Shown: positions 1-11,565, numbered from the stretch's first letter. The stretch is DNA of 64,000 bases from Hyperoodon ampullatus (GCA_949752795.1 OX457062.1:91501777-91565776); one strand, 5' to 3'. A program made the numbers and translations. The notes: generated by a model from the sequence alone, not told the origin.

Positions 1-723
1 ATATTTCATGGATTAAATTCTTTGCTCCATCTACCTTAGTCCTACCTCCCCAAATAGATTATATAAGTAACTTGCAGTTGGAGACCAAAGTTTCAGCTAC
101 TTCTCTTGCAAATTCCGTCTGGCAAAGCCCAGGGCTTAGGCCCCAAGTTTGCACTTAATACATACCTTTGAATGAATAGCAGCCTTTCCTGTTCCTTTTC
201 AGTATTGCTGTCACAGGAAAGCCAAGGAAACCTCAAGTTCCCCATTTCAATCAATGAATAGGAGGAGGGCAAGTTCCTTGTCAACTTCGTTGAAGCGCTC
301 ATGCCTAAGATGTTTACAGGGGAGGAGGTTTCTAAACAAGAGAACTACAGCAGGCCCACGCATTCTATGCATCTGAGGAAATCAGCACAGCAGAGACATG
401 TCTCTAACCCAAACCATCCCAACTAATTCAGCATGATTCAGCCCCTCTTCCAGTGGTTCTGGTGCTGCATATCTGCTTTCTGGTTTTCCCTTAAAATAAA
501 CAGTCTGTGTTCGTGTGAGCCAGCATTTAGGAAATCATTAAAACACGTAGAGAAGCCACTCAGGAAAACATGCTTCTAAGGACTGTCCTTCCCAAAATGT
601 CAGTATTTATTTACCTCCTCGGGAAAAAAACTAAGTTCATGAGGGTATACCTGGATTGTTGAGATAAATTCTCATCACCAGGGTCTGTTTTGTGGTTCTC
701 AGAACATTTAATAACTTGTTATA
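1..723. other. Intergenic sequence, nothing recognised
   Basis: Unique-looking, moderately AT-rich mammalian DNA. The only open frames are short and lack any recognisable domain, splice context or codon bias. No RNA gene or repeat was recognised with confidence. Confidence 0.5.
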
Positions 724-740
724 AAATCATCATCATCATT

Positions 741-948
741 GGGTTTCCCTGGTGGCACAGTGGTTGAGAGTCTGCCTGCCGATGCAGGGGACACGGGTTC
801 GTGCCCCGGTCCGGGAAGATCCCACATGCCGCGGAGCGGCTGGGCCCGTGAGCCATGGCCGCTGAGCATGCGTGTCCGGAGCCTCTGCTCCGTAGCGGGA
901 GAGGCCACAACGGTGAGAGGCCCGCGTACCGAAAAAAAAAAAAAAAAA
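741..948 (+). mobile_element. CHR-type SINE (short cetacean form), full length
   Basis: It begins with the tRNA-derived head GGGTTTCCCTGGTGGCACAG, carries the B-box-like GGTTCGTGCCCC, and ends in GAGAGGCCCGCGTACCG followed by a pure A tail. Imperfect direct repeats rich in ATCATCATC (about 724-740 and 949-965) flank it and look like the target-site duplication. The GC-rich body in AT-rich surroundings and the low divergence suggest a fairly young insertion. The open frames across it on both strands are shadows of the SINE. Confidence 0.93.
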
Positions 949-1704
949 ATCATCATCATCACCATTAGGCAGGAGGTCTTAATAACAAACAAATGTGGCA
1001 AATTTAAGCAAAAAATGGATGAATTCCTCATTTTTTCCCATTTGGGCTAGAAATTTAAAATAATTTTTTAGAACAACAATTCTTAATCCAGAGGATTTGC
1101 GGAGAATTACGGATACACCTCCTCACAGACTCAGGGCAGGCATCCCAGCCCTCCTCTGGGGTCCCCACGCTGTGCCCCCCTACCTTGTGCCCTCAGCACA
1201 GCCCAGCCTCTTGCCACCATGATAGCACTTACCTCACTGCCTTGTCATGCCAGCTGACCAGCCCCTATTCTGTTACGCTTGAGACAGTTATCTCAAGATT
1301 GAAGCAGTAGAGAAGCTAATGTAAATTAAAATCTATGCAGCCCACAAATTTTCAGCATCCAGCATGCTCCATGTTCTCATGTTCTCATCCAGACGCAACA
1401 CACACTCAGGTGATCCCCATATCATCTGTTGCCTGCGGAGTGGGGACCCAAAGGAGACACCAGAGACACCATTTACCTGTCTCACCACTGGGTCTTGGTG
1501 TCTCCCTGCTCCTCCCTCTCCTGCCCAGGCTCACCCCATGGGGGGCCATGCAGCTCTGTTTGCACAGTGGCCCATGGGGAATCTGATAGGAGCACTTTCT
1601 GGACGGTTCATAGCCTGATATTTATCTTCTCATTCAAAATAGAGGTTAAATGGTTCCTTGGAGAGACTGGGTTTTTGCTGGGCTTTCCAGACACTGTTGT
1701 AATC
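949..1704. other. Intergenic sequence, nothing recognised
   Basis: Several overlapping short open frames lie at about 1,335-1,620, but they shift against each other, have no recognisable domain and show no splice context. I see no gene or clear repeat. Confidence 0.45.
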
Positions 1705-1915
1705 TTTTTTTTTTTTTTTTTTTGCGGTACACGGGCCTCTCACTGTTGTGGCCTCTCCCGTTGCGGAGCACAGGCTCTGGACACGCAGGCTCAGCAGCCA
1801 TGGCTCACGGGCCCAGCTGCTCCGCGGCATGTGGGATCTTCCCGGACCGGGGCACGAACCCGCGTCCCCTGCATCGGCAGGCGGACTCTCAACCACTGCA
1901 CCACCAGGGAAGCCC
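1705..1915 (-). mobile_element. CHR-type SINE (short cetacean form), antisense
   Basis: A poly-T run (1705-1723) is followed by GCGGTACACGGGCCTCTCAC and the reverse-complemented tRNA-like head, ending CCAGGGAAGCCC. A 7-bp duplication TGTAATC (1698-1704 and 1916-1922) brackets the element. It belongs to the same subfamily as the SINE at 741. Confidence 0.93.
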
Positions 1916-2029
1916 TGTAATCATTTTTTTAAATAACACACACCCATCCATATTTAAGCACATTCTTTTTTTTTATGCTTTGACAGATCTTTGGGCTTTC
2001 CACATTTTCCAAATGTCTTAGAACCAGGC

Positions 2030-2400
2030 ATGCAAGGCAACTACTTCATGAACTTCTTGAGGGAACGACTATCTTTTTTATTTGAATCCCCAGTGATTAG
2101 TGTAATTCCTGGCACATAAAGGAGCTCAGAGAATTAGACACGGAATAGCAAGAGTCACAGCTAATACTCACTGAGCATTTTCTTGGTGCCACACTGTGAA
2201 GACCTTTATGTGATGATCTTAGTGTGATCCTCACAACCACCTGGTGGGCTGTGGATTACTAGCCCCACACATGGTAGAAGGAAACAGCATGGAGCTCAGA
2301 GAGGGGAAGTAACTTGCCCAAATCCAACAGCCAGGAAGTGGTAAAGCCGATTTTGAATCCATGTCTGTCTATTTCCAAAGCCCCTGTGTTTGATACCGCA
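2030..2400. repeat. Old L2 3'-end fragment followed by an antisense MIR
   Basis: The stretch near 2,030-2,140 has the LINE2 3' signature (CTTGAGGGAACGACTATCTT and CCTGGCACATAAAGGAGCTC). At about 2,170-2,400 an antisense MIR core follows, with CTCAGAGAGGGGAAGTAACT and TGCCCAAATCCAACAGCCAG. Both are strongly diverged, so boundaries are approximate. Confidence 0.65.
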
Positions 2401-3790
2401 CAACGTGAGGACTAGAGTTGAACTAACTCTGATTTTAGGGACTGAAATACTCAAGTACGCTACTGATTTTGTGATTTATTGCAAAACTAAAATCATATAT
2501 GCAACGGCATAACATGTATGAGAAAATAATGAGCAGTGCCTTTTCAAGGGGAAGACGATGAGGCCCAGCTAGGTGCCCGGGTCCATCCAAAGCAGGCAGG
2601 CTGAGGCAGCACTGTCCGTGGGTTCCCCGAGGCTGATTTCTAGCAGAGGAGACTGGCACTTCCAGCTTCCACAATGTCTGAATTCTCCACCATTGTTCTC
2701 TCTCTTAGTCTTCTCCAGGAGAGAGGCATTTCATCAAGACTGCAGCATTCCATTATGTAGGCACGCTGAGAGCTAGCTTGCTCGTTAAACAGGATGGCTC
2801 TCTGATTGATGGGGCGGCAGGCTATAATTGGAAGGGCGCTTCAAGGCTGAGAAGCAGTACGTGACTTGCCTAAGATTCCAGGGCCGATCTTTGGTGGCCG
2901 ATCGATATTGGACCCCCAATCCCTCACCCTGCCATCCGGGGCACGTTCCCTTCCCCCTACCTTCCTACCTGACAAAGGCTTGCTGGCTCTCAGAGTTCTA
3001 GCAAAGCAGCAGAGGGTGCTTTCAGGTAGGCTGAGTGATCTATGTGCGCAAACCTGCTAGAGCAGACCTGGGGGGGTTGTGTAGAAGGGATCACGTAGGA
3101 AGGAGCAGGCAAAAATCATCTGCTGAGGACATGGCTGCAGGGAGGGAAGTGGTGCAGAGCTGAGTCAGGTCAAGATCCCCCTTAGAAGAAGCAGTGGTCT
3201 GCCGCTCTCCTCCCAACCCTGGGACAGAACAGCCTGCACTAAAGTCCAAAGGCCAGAGCTCCAGGCTCTGCTCCATCATTTACACGCACAGCACGTATGC
3301 TTGGGCAAGTGACTCAGCTGCTGGGCTTTCATTTCTCCTTTATTGTGAAATAGAGAGCTTATCTTGGGTGATTTTTAAGATATTTTAACTCTGAAATTCT
3401 CAGATTCTCCTGAACTGGGATGATTTAAGGCTAGGCCTGATGTCCTAAACCTTCTCAGAATATTCCACCACTGTGACCTCCTCTCCCAGTTCCTCTGAAT
3501 TTTATCTTGGCATACAGAGCCAGCTGATAATTTGTTCCCAGATATTTACCATCCATGATTCCAACGTTGTCCTGGAAGTACTGTAACTGTATCCCTCAGT
3601 GTTTCTGCTCCTAAAACTCTTAAACATTAATTTGGTCATAAACTTCAGCATTCAATAGAAATATTAACCAAAATAATTTATTAGCAAAATAAAAGACAGT
3701 GTCCAGGAAAGAAAGTGTCCAAGTAGTGACATTTGGGGAGATTTTCCCTGGAGCTGTATGCACTGCTCCTGGGGATGCTTAGCAAATATT
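2401..3790. other. Intergenic sequence, nothing recognised
   Basis: No convincing exon, RNA gene or repeat was found. Short open frames on both strands have no family resemblance that I can name. Confidence 0.45.
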
Positions 3791-3797
3791 TCTGAGA

Positions 3798-3986
3798 GGA
3801 AGGAAGCATCATTTGGGAGATGTTATTTGTGGGGTGGTGCATAGCTGGCCATCTCTCTCCCACATCTCTCCACCGCGTCGCATAGCTACAGGAGGAAGCA
3901 TCGTCTGAGACTTTGCCTGTGGGACAAAGCGTAGCTGGGCTCTGTCCCACAGGTGAAGTCTCACAAATGATGCTTCCTTCCTTTGG
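3798..3986. repeat. Three-copy module, two direct and one inverted, with a hairpin
   Basis: The motif GGAAGGAAGCATCATTTG occurs at 3798-3815, a diverged direct copy starts near 3891, and a nearly perfect inverted copy lies at 3963-3981. An 11-bp perfect inverted pair, CCTGTGGGACA (3916-3926) and TGTCCCACAGG (3943-3953), sits between them. The copies extend over roughly 50 bp. The arrangement could be the relic of a palindromic DNA transposon or a local inverted duplication; I do not recognise the family. Confidence 0.6.
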
Positions 3987-4042
3987 CTATGCAAAATGCC
4001 CTGCGGGTACTGCCTTGCCATCAAGGGCCCTCTCCCTCACTT

Positions 4043-4275
4043 TTGCATCAGTTGTCTATTGCTGCATACAAAATTATCCCGCCCTCCAGTTAAGTGGCTT
4101 AAGACAAGAAACATTTATTATTTCACAGTTTCTGTGGGTTAGGAATTCAGAAGAGGCTTGGCCAGGTGGTTCTGGCTTGGGATCCTGAGTTTGCAGTCAC
4201 GTTGGGGCTACAGTCATCTGAAGGCTTGGCTGAGACCGAAGGATCTGTTTTGGCTGAGACCGAAGGATCTGTTTC
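4043..4275 (-). repeat. Old MaLR/MLT1-like LTR fragment, antisense
   Basis: The sequence opens with GTCTATTGCTGCATACAAAA and continues with an AACATTTATTATTTCACAGT block, typical of antisense ancient MaLR-type LTR ends. A tandem duplication of about 23 bp (GGCTGAGACCGAAGGATCTG twice, 4228-4270) closes it. The subfamily is uncertain. Confidence 0.45.
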
Positions 4276-4282
4276 TTTGGTA

Positions 4283-4650
4283 TTAGTGTACTCAGGCTAA
4301 TGTGATAACAAAATGTCACAGACTGGGTGGCTTAAGAAGCAGACATATATTTTTTTCGCAGTTCTGGAGGCTGGAAATTCATGATCAAGGCGCCAGCAAA
4401 TTGGTTGCTTCTGAGGGCTCTCTTCCTGGCTTGCAGATGGCACCTCCTTACTATGACCTCATGGCCTTTCTTTGGTACATGGGTACAGGGAGAGGGAGGG
4501 AGGGAGAGGGATAGAGAGAGAGAGGGAGAGAGAGAGGTGGTGTGAGTGCTCTGGTGCCTTTTCTTATAAGGACACTAGTTGTGTCAGATCAGGGCCCTAC
4601 CTGTATGACCTCACTTAACCTTAATTACTTCCTGAGAGGTTTCATCTCCA
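4283..4650 (-). mobile_element. MLT1 (ERVL-MaLR) LTR, antisense
   Basis: The characteristic MLT1 antisense landmarks are present in order: CACAGACTGGGTGGCTTAAG, CAGTTCTGGAGGCTGGAAAT, CTTATAAGGACACTAGTTGT and CCTCACTTAACCTTAATTAC. A GA-rich microsatellite (about 4487-4536) is expanded within it. There is no coding potential. It is an old solo LTR. Confidence 0.8.
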
Positions 4651-4654
4651 AATA

Positions 4655-4800
4655 CGGCCAGCAGACCTGGAGCCGAAGTCAAATCCCAGCTCCACCACTT
4701 GAGGGCTATGCTAACACTAAACCTCTCTGAGCCTGTTTCTCCATGATAGGCTAATAATACCTTTCCTCATAGGATGGCTGTCTTAAAGGAGAGAATAGAT
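4655..4800 (+). repeat. MIR SINE, sense
   Basis: An AGACCTGGAGCCGAAGTCAA block is followed by the diverged MIR core CACTTGAGGGCTATGC and CCTCTCTGAGCCTGTTTCTC. The order matches sense MIR. Confidence 0.6.
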
Positions 4801-5689
4801 TTGCTGAGTCACAAATTGTGGTTATCAAGTAAATACTCTTTCCCTCCCCAACCTTCTCTTGTCTCTCACCACCTTGCTATTCCCACTTCCAACACTTGCC
4901 AGGCTTCACATACTTGTCTTGTACAATGGCAATACAGACAAGAATTCTAGATTGTCAGAGTTAGAAGGACTTCTGTATAATCTAGTCTAATAATCCCAAC
5001 TTTTTAAACTGCCAAGGTTGTATTTTTTTTCTCCCAGTGAGACCCATAGTTTGAAATACTTTTGATCCCCAAACAAATTACATTAACTACACATTTCATT
5101 TCCCATTAAATTCATCAAAGGCATATATAACTGCCCATCAGAACTTCTGATCAGTGAGAGACCGTCAGTGTTTCCACACTGAGTTGTGATAATTTCAGTG
5201 AAAAGCAAAGCAATTATCATCTTAGAGGCCCAGAGAGATGAAAGGTCATTTGTATTAGTTAATGATATAACTAGGACTCAAACCTGGACCTCCGAATTCC
5301 AAACCAATGATCGTCCCCTAATTCTAAATTGTCACCTTATTTATTTGATGTGCTGTGCTATATAGTTCATGATATCTGACATGATAAGAGATCTATGGTG
5401 TCTTTCAGTCTAACATAAAAATCCAGGATAAAAAAACCTTCTCAGGGCTCAGGTTGAATGAACAGCACAAATGAGCAAGACCTCCAAACCTACCATTGTG
5501 GGCCTGTAAATACCCCAGAACAGGCTATTGCCTGTGTGGCTTCCATGGAAGGCTGCCTCACTAGCCAATATGCCTGTAAGTTCTCAGGCTATTTAATCAG
5601 AGCTTTTGGATAGGGAGCTAGTTTTGTGTCTTCAAGTTTTCTGATAAGCTCCAATCACAAAGAGAAACTAGCTTCTCACTGACAAATAG
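4801..5689. other. Intergenic sequence with one antisense MIR remnant
   Basis: Around 5,220-5,330 there is a weak antisense MIR remnant (CAGAGAGATGAAAGGTCATT, then AGGACTCAAACCTGGA). I see nothing coding in the rest. Confidence 0.45.
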
Positions 5690-5702
5690 AAGTCAAGTCA
5701 GG

Positions 5703-6022
5703 GGGACTTTCCTGGTGGTCCAATGGTAAAGAATCCTCCTTCCAATGCAGGGGACGTGGGTTCGATTCCCTGGTCGGGGAACTAAGATCCCACATGCTGC
5801 GGGGCAACTAAGCCCGTGAGCCTCAACTAGAAAGCCTGTGTGCTGCAAGCTATAGAACCCACGTGCTCTGGAGCCCACGCACCACAACTAGAGAGAGAAA
5901 ACCTGCACACCACAACTAGAGAGAAGCCCACACGCCGCAGCGAAGAGCCCACGCGCCGCAACTAAGACCCCGTGCTGCCAAATATAAATAAATAAAAAAT
6001 AAATAAAATATTAAAAAAAAAA
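5703..6022 (+). mobile_element. CHR-type SINE, long form, full length
   Basis: The head GGGGACTTTCCTGGTGGTCC is followed by a GGTTCGATTCCCTGGTCGGG B-box region. A long series of diverged CACAACTAGAGAGA and CGCCGCAACTAAG modules comes next, then an AAATAAATAAA tail. The duplication AAGTCAAGTCAGG (5690-5702 and 6023-6035) brackets the insertion exactly. This is the long CHR-1-like subfamily. Confidence 0.92.
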
Positions 6023-6182
6023 AAGTCAAGTCAGGATGGGGCAATGACATCATCCCTGACAATACCTGCATGGAGGAGGCGGTGGGAGGGCACGGTTCTG
6101 CATGCCCCCTGTCTTGCTGCAGAGAATGAGAGCTGAGAAGTGGAGGGTTCCACATTCATGTGGGGTGGGCCTGCGACCCACT

Positions 6183-6287
6183 ACAACACCACACGGCTTT
6201 CAGGATCTTAATTCCCCGAGCAGGGATGGAACCTGGACCCTCGGCAGTGGAAGCGTGGAGTTCTCACCACTGGACCGCCAGGGAATT
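6183..6287 (-). mobile_element. tRNA-derived SINE, short form, antisense
   Basis: ACACGGCTTTCAGGATCTTA leads to the antisense head ending GACCGCCAGGGAATTC. The direct repeat CCTGCGACCCACT (6170-6182 and 6288-6300) defines the boundaries. The element lacks the long CHR body and has no intact A tail. Confidence 0.85.
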
Positions 6288-6300
6288 CCTGCGACCCACT

Positions 6301-7410
6301 TTTTGACCAGCAGGTCAGTATATGACAACTGTTTAATTCCAGTACCTTCTCTGAAAGGGAAAAGAAAAGAACCAAAGGAAGAAAAGCCAAAGAATTACAG
6401 AGGAATTTCCTCAGCCTAGAGGTGGAAAGAATAATGCCTATGAGCATGTTAAGTGGGCCAATTGTTTAAAAACAAATACTTCATAAATGTTGTTATGCTC
6501 GTATGCACATGTATGTTATTGCATATATGTATTACATATAAACACATATGTTCACTCCCCTGTTAGTTAACAGTAAAGTTCCTTTTGAATGTTCCTGCCT
6601 GCCTCCGCTTTATTAGTGGACATGAAGAGAGAAGATGTTCTATTTTCCATACTTGGGCCAAAATTCTAAGTGGGAGAGGAAAATCTCTGGGGACAGATGT
6701 GGTCATGGCAATAGGACTCAAAGGAGAAAAGCTGGCAGGAGAAAAAAGGAACTTCAGAGAAAAAGATCAGATAAAAGTTTTCAGTTGTGCCTTCTTCCAT
6801 AAAGAGAAAATAGCTGAAGCTCTTATTTGCTCAAACCCTGGAGGCTGCTCTGTGCCTGGGGAGAGGAGAGGAGTTCAGTGTTCCAGACGATGGGCAAGCT
6901 TGAATGTCAGTGCTTCCTGCAACAGGAGCCCTGAAACCTTGGGAGCCCCATCAACAGCGGTCCACGGAGATGCTTTAATGTCAATTACGGTTAATGTCAT
7001 CGCTCTGTACTCTCTCAGCCAGATGCGTTTCAAGGCAAGAGATTTCGTTTCCTAGAGAAAACCTTTAGAAAAAAGAACAAATGTCCTCAATCAACTTCCT
7101 TCGAGGGCGGTCTGTATCAGCCCAGTGGTGAAATACTTTTAACACGCTTCCCCCTCAGGCATTTCTTACAAAACCTCTGTGCTCCAAGTCCCTTATTGGG
7201 CCCTACTGAGTATGTACAATAAAAGACATGGCCCTGAGCTTTCGGAATGTACAGTCTGGTTGGGACATACATGATATACAACATGCAAGGATACAGAGGG
7301 AAAGATGGAGTCAAAGGAAAAATGACAAGGTACTTGGTAGATATTTCCCTAATTTGAGCTTTGGGAGAAACTCAAAAGTGGCTGCCCTTCAGGGGCTCCT
7401 TCACGGGAGT
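6301..7410. other. Intergenic sequence, nothing recognised
   Basis: A 156-codon open frame at 6585-7055 on the plus strand is the longest here. It is low in recognisable motifs, has no paralogue elsewhere in the window, and its composition does not differ from its surroundings, so I do not call it a gene. No repeats were identified with confidence. Confidence 0.4.
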
Positions 7411-7411
7411 A

Positions 7412-7800
7412 CTGGTGTGCTAGGACTGTCCTAACAAAGTACCACAGACTGCGTGATGGAAACAACAGGAGTTGATTTTCTCACAGTTCTGGAAAACTAG
7501 AAGCCCAGGATTCAGGTGTCAGCAGGGTTGGTTTCTTCTGAAGCATCTCTCCTTAACTCATAGATGGCTGTCTTCTCCCTGTGTCCTCACATGGTCCTCC
7601 CTCTGAGCCTGTCTAGGTCCTAACCTCCTCTTCTTGTAAAGGCATCAGTCATATTGGATTAAGGCCCATCCTAATGACCTCATTTTAACTCAGTTACCTC
7701 TGTAAAGACCCTCTCTCCAAAGACCTTCACATTCTGAGGTACTGAGGGTTAGGGCCTCAACATATGAATTGAGTGGGACAGAATTCAGTCCATAACAAGG
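7412..7800 (-). mobile_element. MLT1 (ERVL-MaLR) LTR, antisense, nearly complete
   Basis: It runs from GTGCTAGGACTGTCCTAACA through TACCACAGACTGCGTGATGG, CTCCCTGTGTCCTCACATGG and CAACATATGAATTGAGTGGG to TTCAGTCCATAACA. This is the reverse complement of a typical MLT1 LTR. No internal ERV region is attached, so it is an ancient solo LTR. Confidence 0.85.
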
Positions 7801-7959
7801 GATGTTTAGGTTAGAGGAGGAAACAACTCATAACCATGTGAAAAGTTATGTTAATCTATCCATTAGGCGGCTGTGCTACCTGCCAGGTGTGTGCTACTAC
7901 GAAGGAGCTCAGGAGATGGAGGAATTGCCATGAGCCTGAGTGGTTTGAGGAGGCCTTTA

Positions 7960-8445
7960 TTTTTATTTTCTTAAACTTTTTATTTTACATTGGAGCATAG
8001 GTGATTAACAATGTTGCATTAGTTTCAGGTGTACAGTAAAGTGATTCAGTTATACATATACATGTAGGTATTCTTTTTCAAATTCTTTTCCCATTTAGGT
8101 TGTTACATAACATTGAGCAGAGTTCCCTGTGCTATACCAGTAGGTCCTTGTTGGTTATCCGTTTTAAACATTTAAGCATAGCAGTGTGTACATGTCAATC
8201 CCAACCTCCCTAACTATCCCTCCCCCCAACCCGTCCCCCACCCCTGCCCCAGTAACCATAAGTTTGTTCTCTATGTGAGTCTGCTTCTGTTTTGTGAATA
8301 AGTTCATTTGTAGCATTTTTTTTAGATTCCTCATACAAGCAATATCATATAGTATTTAACTTCACTCAGTATGACAATCTCTAGGCCCATCCATGTTGCT
8401 GCAAATGACATTATTTCATTCTTTTTAATGGCTGAGTAATATTCC

Positions 8446-8486
<41 letters not shown>

Positions 8487-8515
8487 ATGCATGCCACATC
8501 TTTTTTATCCATTCA
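7960..8515 (-). mobile_element. L1 3' end, antisense, with a GT microsatellite
   Basis: Antisense L1 3' end of the type common in cetartiodactyls. Landmarks are GTTCCCTGTGCTATACCAGT, GTAACCATAAGTTTGTTCTC, CATCCATGTTGCTGCAAATG and GAGTAATATTCCATTGTGTG. A (GT)n run at about 8448-8482 has expanded where the element normally reads GTGTATATA. It is truncated, with no reading frame surviving. Confidence 0.85.
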
Positions 8516-8837
8516 TGTGTCAATGGGACTGAACTAGCTAGAGAGGAAAGTAAGGCTTGGATGAGAGTAGAGGAAGGGAGTTGGGTGGAGGAGCGCGCAT
8601 TCCAGGTGGAATAGCATGGGAAATGGTCCAGGTGGGGCTCTAAGAAGATGTGCTCAGAGGATGTTGAGTACACTGGTCCTGTAAGATTGGAGCATCCATT
8701 TTATAGGAGAGGAGAGGAGAGGAGCTTGAGGACATAAGCTGAAACTCAAGCGTGGAGGGCTAGGCTGCAGAGAGACTGTTTCCCACTGAGGGCTTTTAAA
8801 CTGGTAGTAAAATGAGAACAATAATAACACGTGAACA
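8516..8837. other. Intergenic sequence, nothing recognised
   Basis: This stretch has a small GGAGAGGAGA repeat near 8705-8722 and nothing that I can assign to a gene. Confidence 0.45.
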
Positions 8838-9530
8838 GCCTCTAACAATTATTAAGATTTTTCATATACATTATCTCATTTCCTCACCACAGATATTTAA
8901 CGAAATCAGCAGGGCATCATTATAACCATCCTATAAATGAGGAGATTGAGGTGGCAAGAGTTTAAATTGCTTGACCAGCAGATGTAAGTGCTACGATCAG
9001 AACTGTGCTGTCAGCAAATTAATCTGACAGGCTGTGAAGAAGGCTTTGTGGTACAAAGAGGCAGGGGCAGGGAGCTGTTAGAAATCAGAACAGGAGTGAA
9101 GTGATGAAAGCCTGAATTAGGGGAGTGGTACCAGAAGTGGGATAATTTAAACAGACATACTATGTTGGTTCTGATTAATAAACATGCTAAGAACGAAGAT
9201 GCTACGAGATTAGCAAAAATGCCCCTGGGAAGGGTAACGCATTTGGTTTTCATCAGGCTTCTGATTCTCAGCATGAATTCGTTGATCAGATTCCTCCCGG
9301 ACTTTGGTGAGCAGGAGCAGGGAGGACGTAAGTGCAGCTGTGCTCCTGTGTGTCTCTTACAGACACTTAGTATATTGCACTGTAATGATATTCATATGTC
9401 TGCTCCCTCACCGGCCCATGAGTTCCTCTAGGGAAGTGACAGTATTTTATTCATCTTTGCATACCCAGTACCTAGTAAAACATTTCTGTAGTTAGAAGCT
9501 CAATAAACACTTTTTGAATGCATGAATGAG
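8838..9530. repeat. Antisense MIR and a sense L2 3' end, with unassigned DNA between
   Basis: At 8,838-9,010 there is an antisense MIR (TACATTATCTCATTTCCTCA, then ATAAATGAGGAGATTGAGGT). At about 9,395-9,530 there is an L2 3' end (TTATTCATCTTTGCATACCC and AAGCTCAATAAACACTTTTT, then GAATGCATGAATGA). The 9,010-9,390 stretch is unassigned. Confidence 0.6.
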
Positions 9531-10010
9531 AGTGAGCAGGTGGACACCGACACAGAGGAGGGAAAGAGCATAAAAAGCAGAGGCAGAGGACCTTGAGGAC
9601 AAGTGTCAGTAACTTCACAGGGGTCCCCAGGACAGCCTCCTCTGCAGTCAGGTAATGGACCTAACAGACATCTCTGTTAAGACCGAGAAACTTCAAGGAG
9701 GTGGTTTTGCCCACCAGCTCACTGCAGGCAGCAGACTTTTTCACATATGGACTTTATTGTACAGAATTGCTAGGGAGATGGCACCAATGATGTGAAATAA
9801 CTTATTTCAAAGAACAGATTTATGGGCAGAAGCCAGTGGTTTCCTCTCCATGGTCTCAGCCCGTCAGTGCTCCAGGGTCCTTCCCCGCAAGCTCCTGGCT
9901 GACCTCCTGTCCTCCCTGCTGCTGCCACCCCTGCTGCATATCAGCGGGGCCCCCAAAACACCTGCTGAATGAACAAGTCCACCTGTGAAAGAAAGGTGGT
10001 GAGAGGTACA
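9531..10010. other. Intergenic sequence, nothing recognised
   Basis: No gene or repeat signature was recognised in this interval. Confidence 0.4.
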
Positions 10011-10503
10011 AACCTACAGTTACATAATAAATAAGCCACAGGGATGTAATACGCAGTGTAAGGAATAGGGTCAATAATATTTTTTTAGGGTCAATAATAT
10101 TGTAATAACTTTGTGTGGGGACAGATGGTTACTAGACTTGTGATCATTTCATAAGGTATGCAAATGTCAAATCACTGTGTAGCAACCTGACACTAATAAT
10201 ATTGTATGTCAACTACATTTCAGTAAAAAAAAAAAAAAAGAAGGATGAAAAAAAAAAAAAAGTGGGGCGATAAGAGGGAAGGAACCAAATACATCAGCGT
10301 GACTTTTTCTCCTTTCAGCGTCTATCGAGAGGTCCCAGGTGGGTTGGAATCACATGACCTTCCTTCTTATATTCCCCTGGGGTATAACTGTACTCTAAGT
10401 CAGGAGTGGAATTGCTAGATCATGTGGTAGTTCTATTTTTAGTTTTTTGAGGAGCCCCCATACTGTTTTCCACAGTGGCTGCACCGGTTTACATTCCTAC
10501 CAG
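10011..10503. mobile_element. L1 3' fragments: one sense (to about 10,260), one antisense (10,377-10,503)
   Basis: The sense part has GGTCAATAATATTGTAATAA, TATGCAAATGTCAAATCACT and TGTATGTCAACTACATTTCA, followed by an A tail. The phrase AGGGTCAATAATAT is duplicated in tandem (about 10,067-10,100). The antisense part has GGAATTGCTAGATCATGTGG and CATACTGTTTTCCACAGTGG, typical of the L1 3' region. Confidence 0.75.
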
Positions 10504-10514
10504 GTACATTGTCT

Positions 10515-10645
10515 TCATTTATTTCTTCAGCAGCCATTTCCTGAGCGCCGTCTCTCTCCAGCTCTGCACAAGGTGTTGAAGATGCAGTGAGGAAGGATAC
10601 AGCCCTGACCCTCCAGGCACTGACCGTCTAGAGGGGGAGATGTCA
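10515..10645 (+). repeat. L2 (LINE2) fragment
   Basis: Diverged L2-like text: AGCCATTTCCTGAGCGCC, GTGTTGAAGATGCAGTGAGG and CCCTGACCCTCCAGGCACTG. Boundaries are approximate. Confidence 0.55.
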
Positions 10646-11565
10646 TAACTCAGAGGGCTGGGTCAGAGGTGTGCAGACAGCGCTAGGGGAACACAGAGGA
10701 GGAGCAATCAAGAGAGGAAGATGTGACCCCTAAGTCTCAAGGGACCAGTGGAAGGTAGACCACGAGGCCACAGGCAGGATAGAAGGGCAGGGAAGGCCCT
10801 CTAGATGGAGGAAGCAGTGACAAAGGTGTAACAAAGACCAAGGTGTAACAGTTCACGTGCAGAATAGGAAGCAGTTCGGTGTGGCTGGAACGTCGCATGG
10901 GGGTGGACCGGTTACAAGGGAGGATGTTGGAGAGCCAAGTCAGATCTCCAAGGGTCTGTTACCGTATACTGAACTTGAGGCTGAACCTGAGAGGAAAAGT
11001 AGCATTTCAGAAAACGATAATGAGTGAATTGGAAAGTATAAAACTGCAAGCAAGGGGTTCCTGTTGAGGTAACTCAGTGAAGATCCTGGGCAGCTGCACT
11101 ACAGCAGGGCAGCGAGGATGGGGTGGGGCCAGAGTCAGAGGCGTCGGGAGGCAGAATCCACGGGACGGGCGTGGGGTGGACGTCAAGCAAAGGAGGAGCT
11201 AGGGGTCGGCGTGACTCCCGGTTCTGGCTCTGGAAGTAAGGGGCCATTCAATCAAATAAGGAAAATGGGAGGCACAGCGCTGAGTTTGGGACCCTCCCTC
11301 TGAGTTCAAAGAGCCTGTGAGACATGCAAGGAGAGCGCTTTTCGCTGCATCTGCAGGCCCTGGGGAAGAGGTCTGGGTGGTAGGGCTGGATAGGAAGCTC
11401 CATTAGCGGAGCTGAACCCGCTCCCGGAGCAGCGCGAGGTGCACAAGGGAAAGGGTGTCCTCTAACTTGGGTTTCCCTGGCCCAGACCTAAGACAGCCCT
11501 TACCTTGGGCAGCAGCTCTCCACCAGCCAGTCTAGATCAGAGCACAAAGTTAACCTTTAATGTTA
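10646..11565. other. Intergenic sequence, nothing recognised
   Basis: Purine-rich, slightly GC-elevated DNA. Short plus-strand frames at 10,879-11,067 and 11,118-11,303 have no recognisable motif. No CpG island or splice structure is evident. Confidence 0.4.

Noticed and set aside
739..1050. 103-codon plus-strand frame and its minus-strand shadows
   Set aside because: It runs through a CHR SINE; similar frames recur at the SINEs at 1,705, 35,873 and 37,828.
1429..1920. 163-codon plus-strand frame, the longest outside the array
   Set aside because: Its second half is antisense SINE and poly-T (the run of Phe residues). The first half has no recognisable domain.
6585..7055. 156-codon plus-strand frame
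   Set aside because: No domain, no splice or promoter context, no composition bias, and not repeated elsewhere; chance frames of this size are expected in 64 kb.
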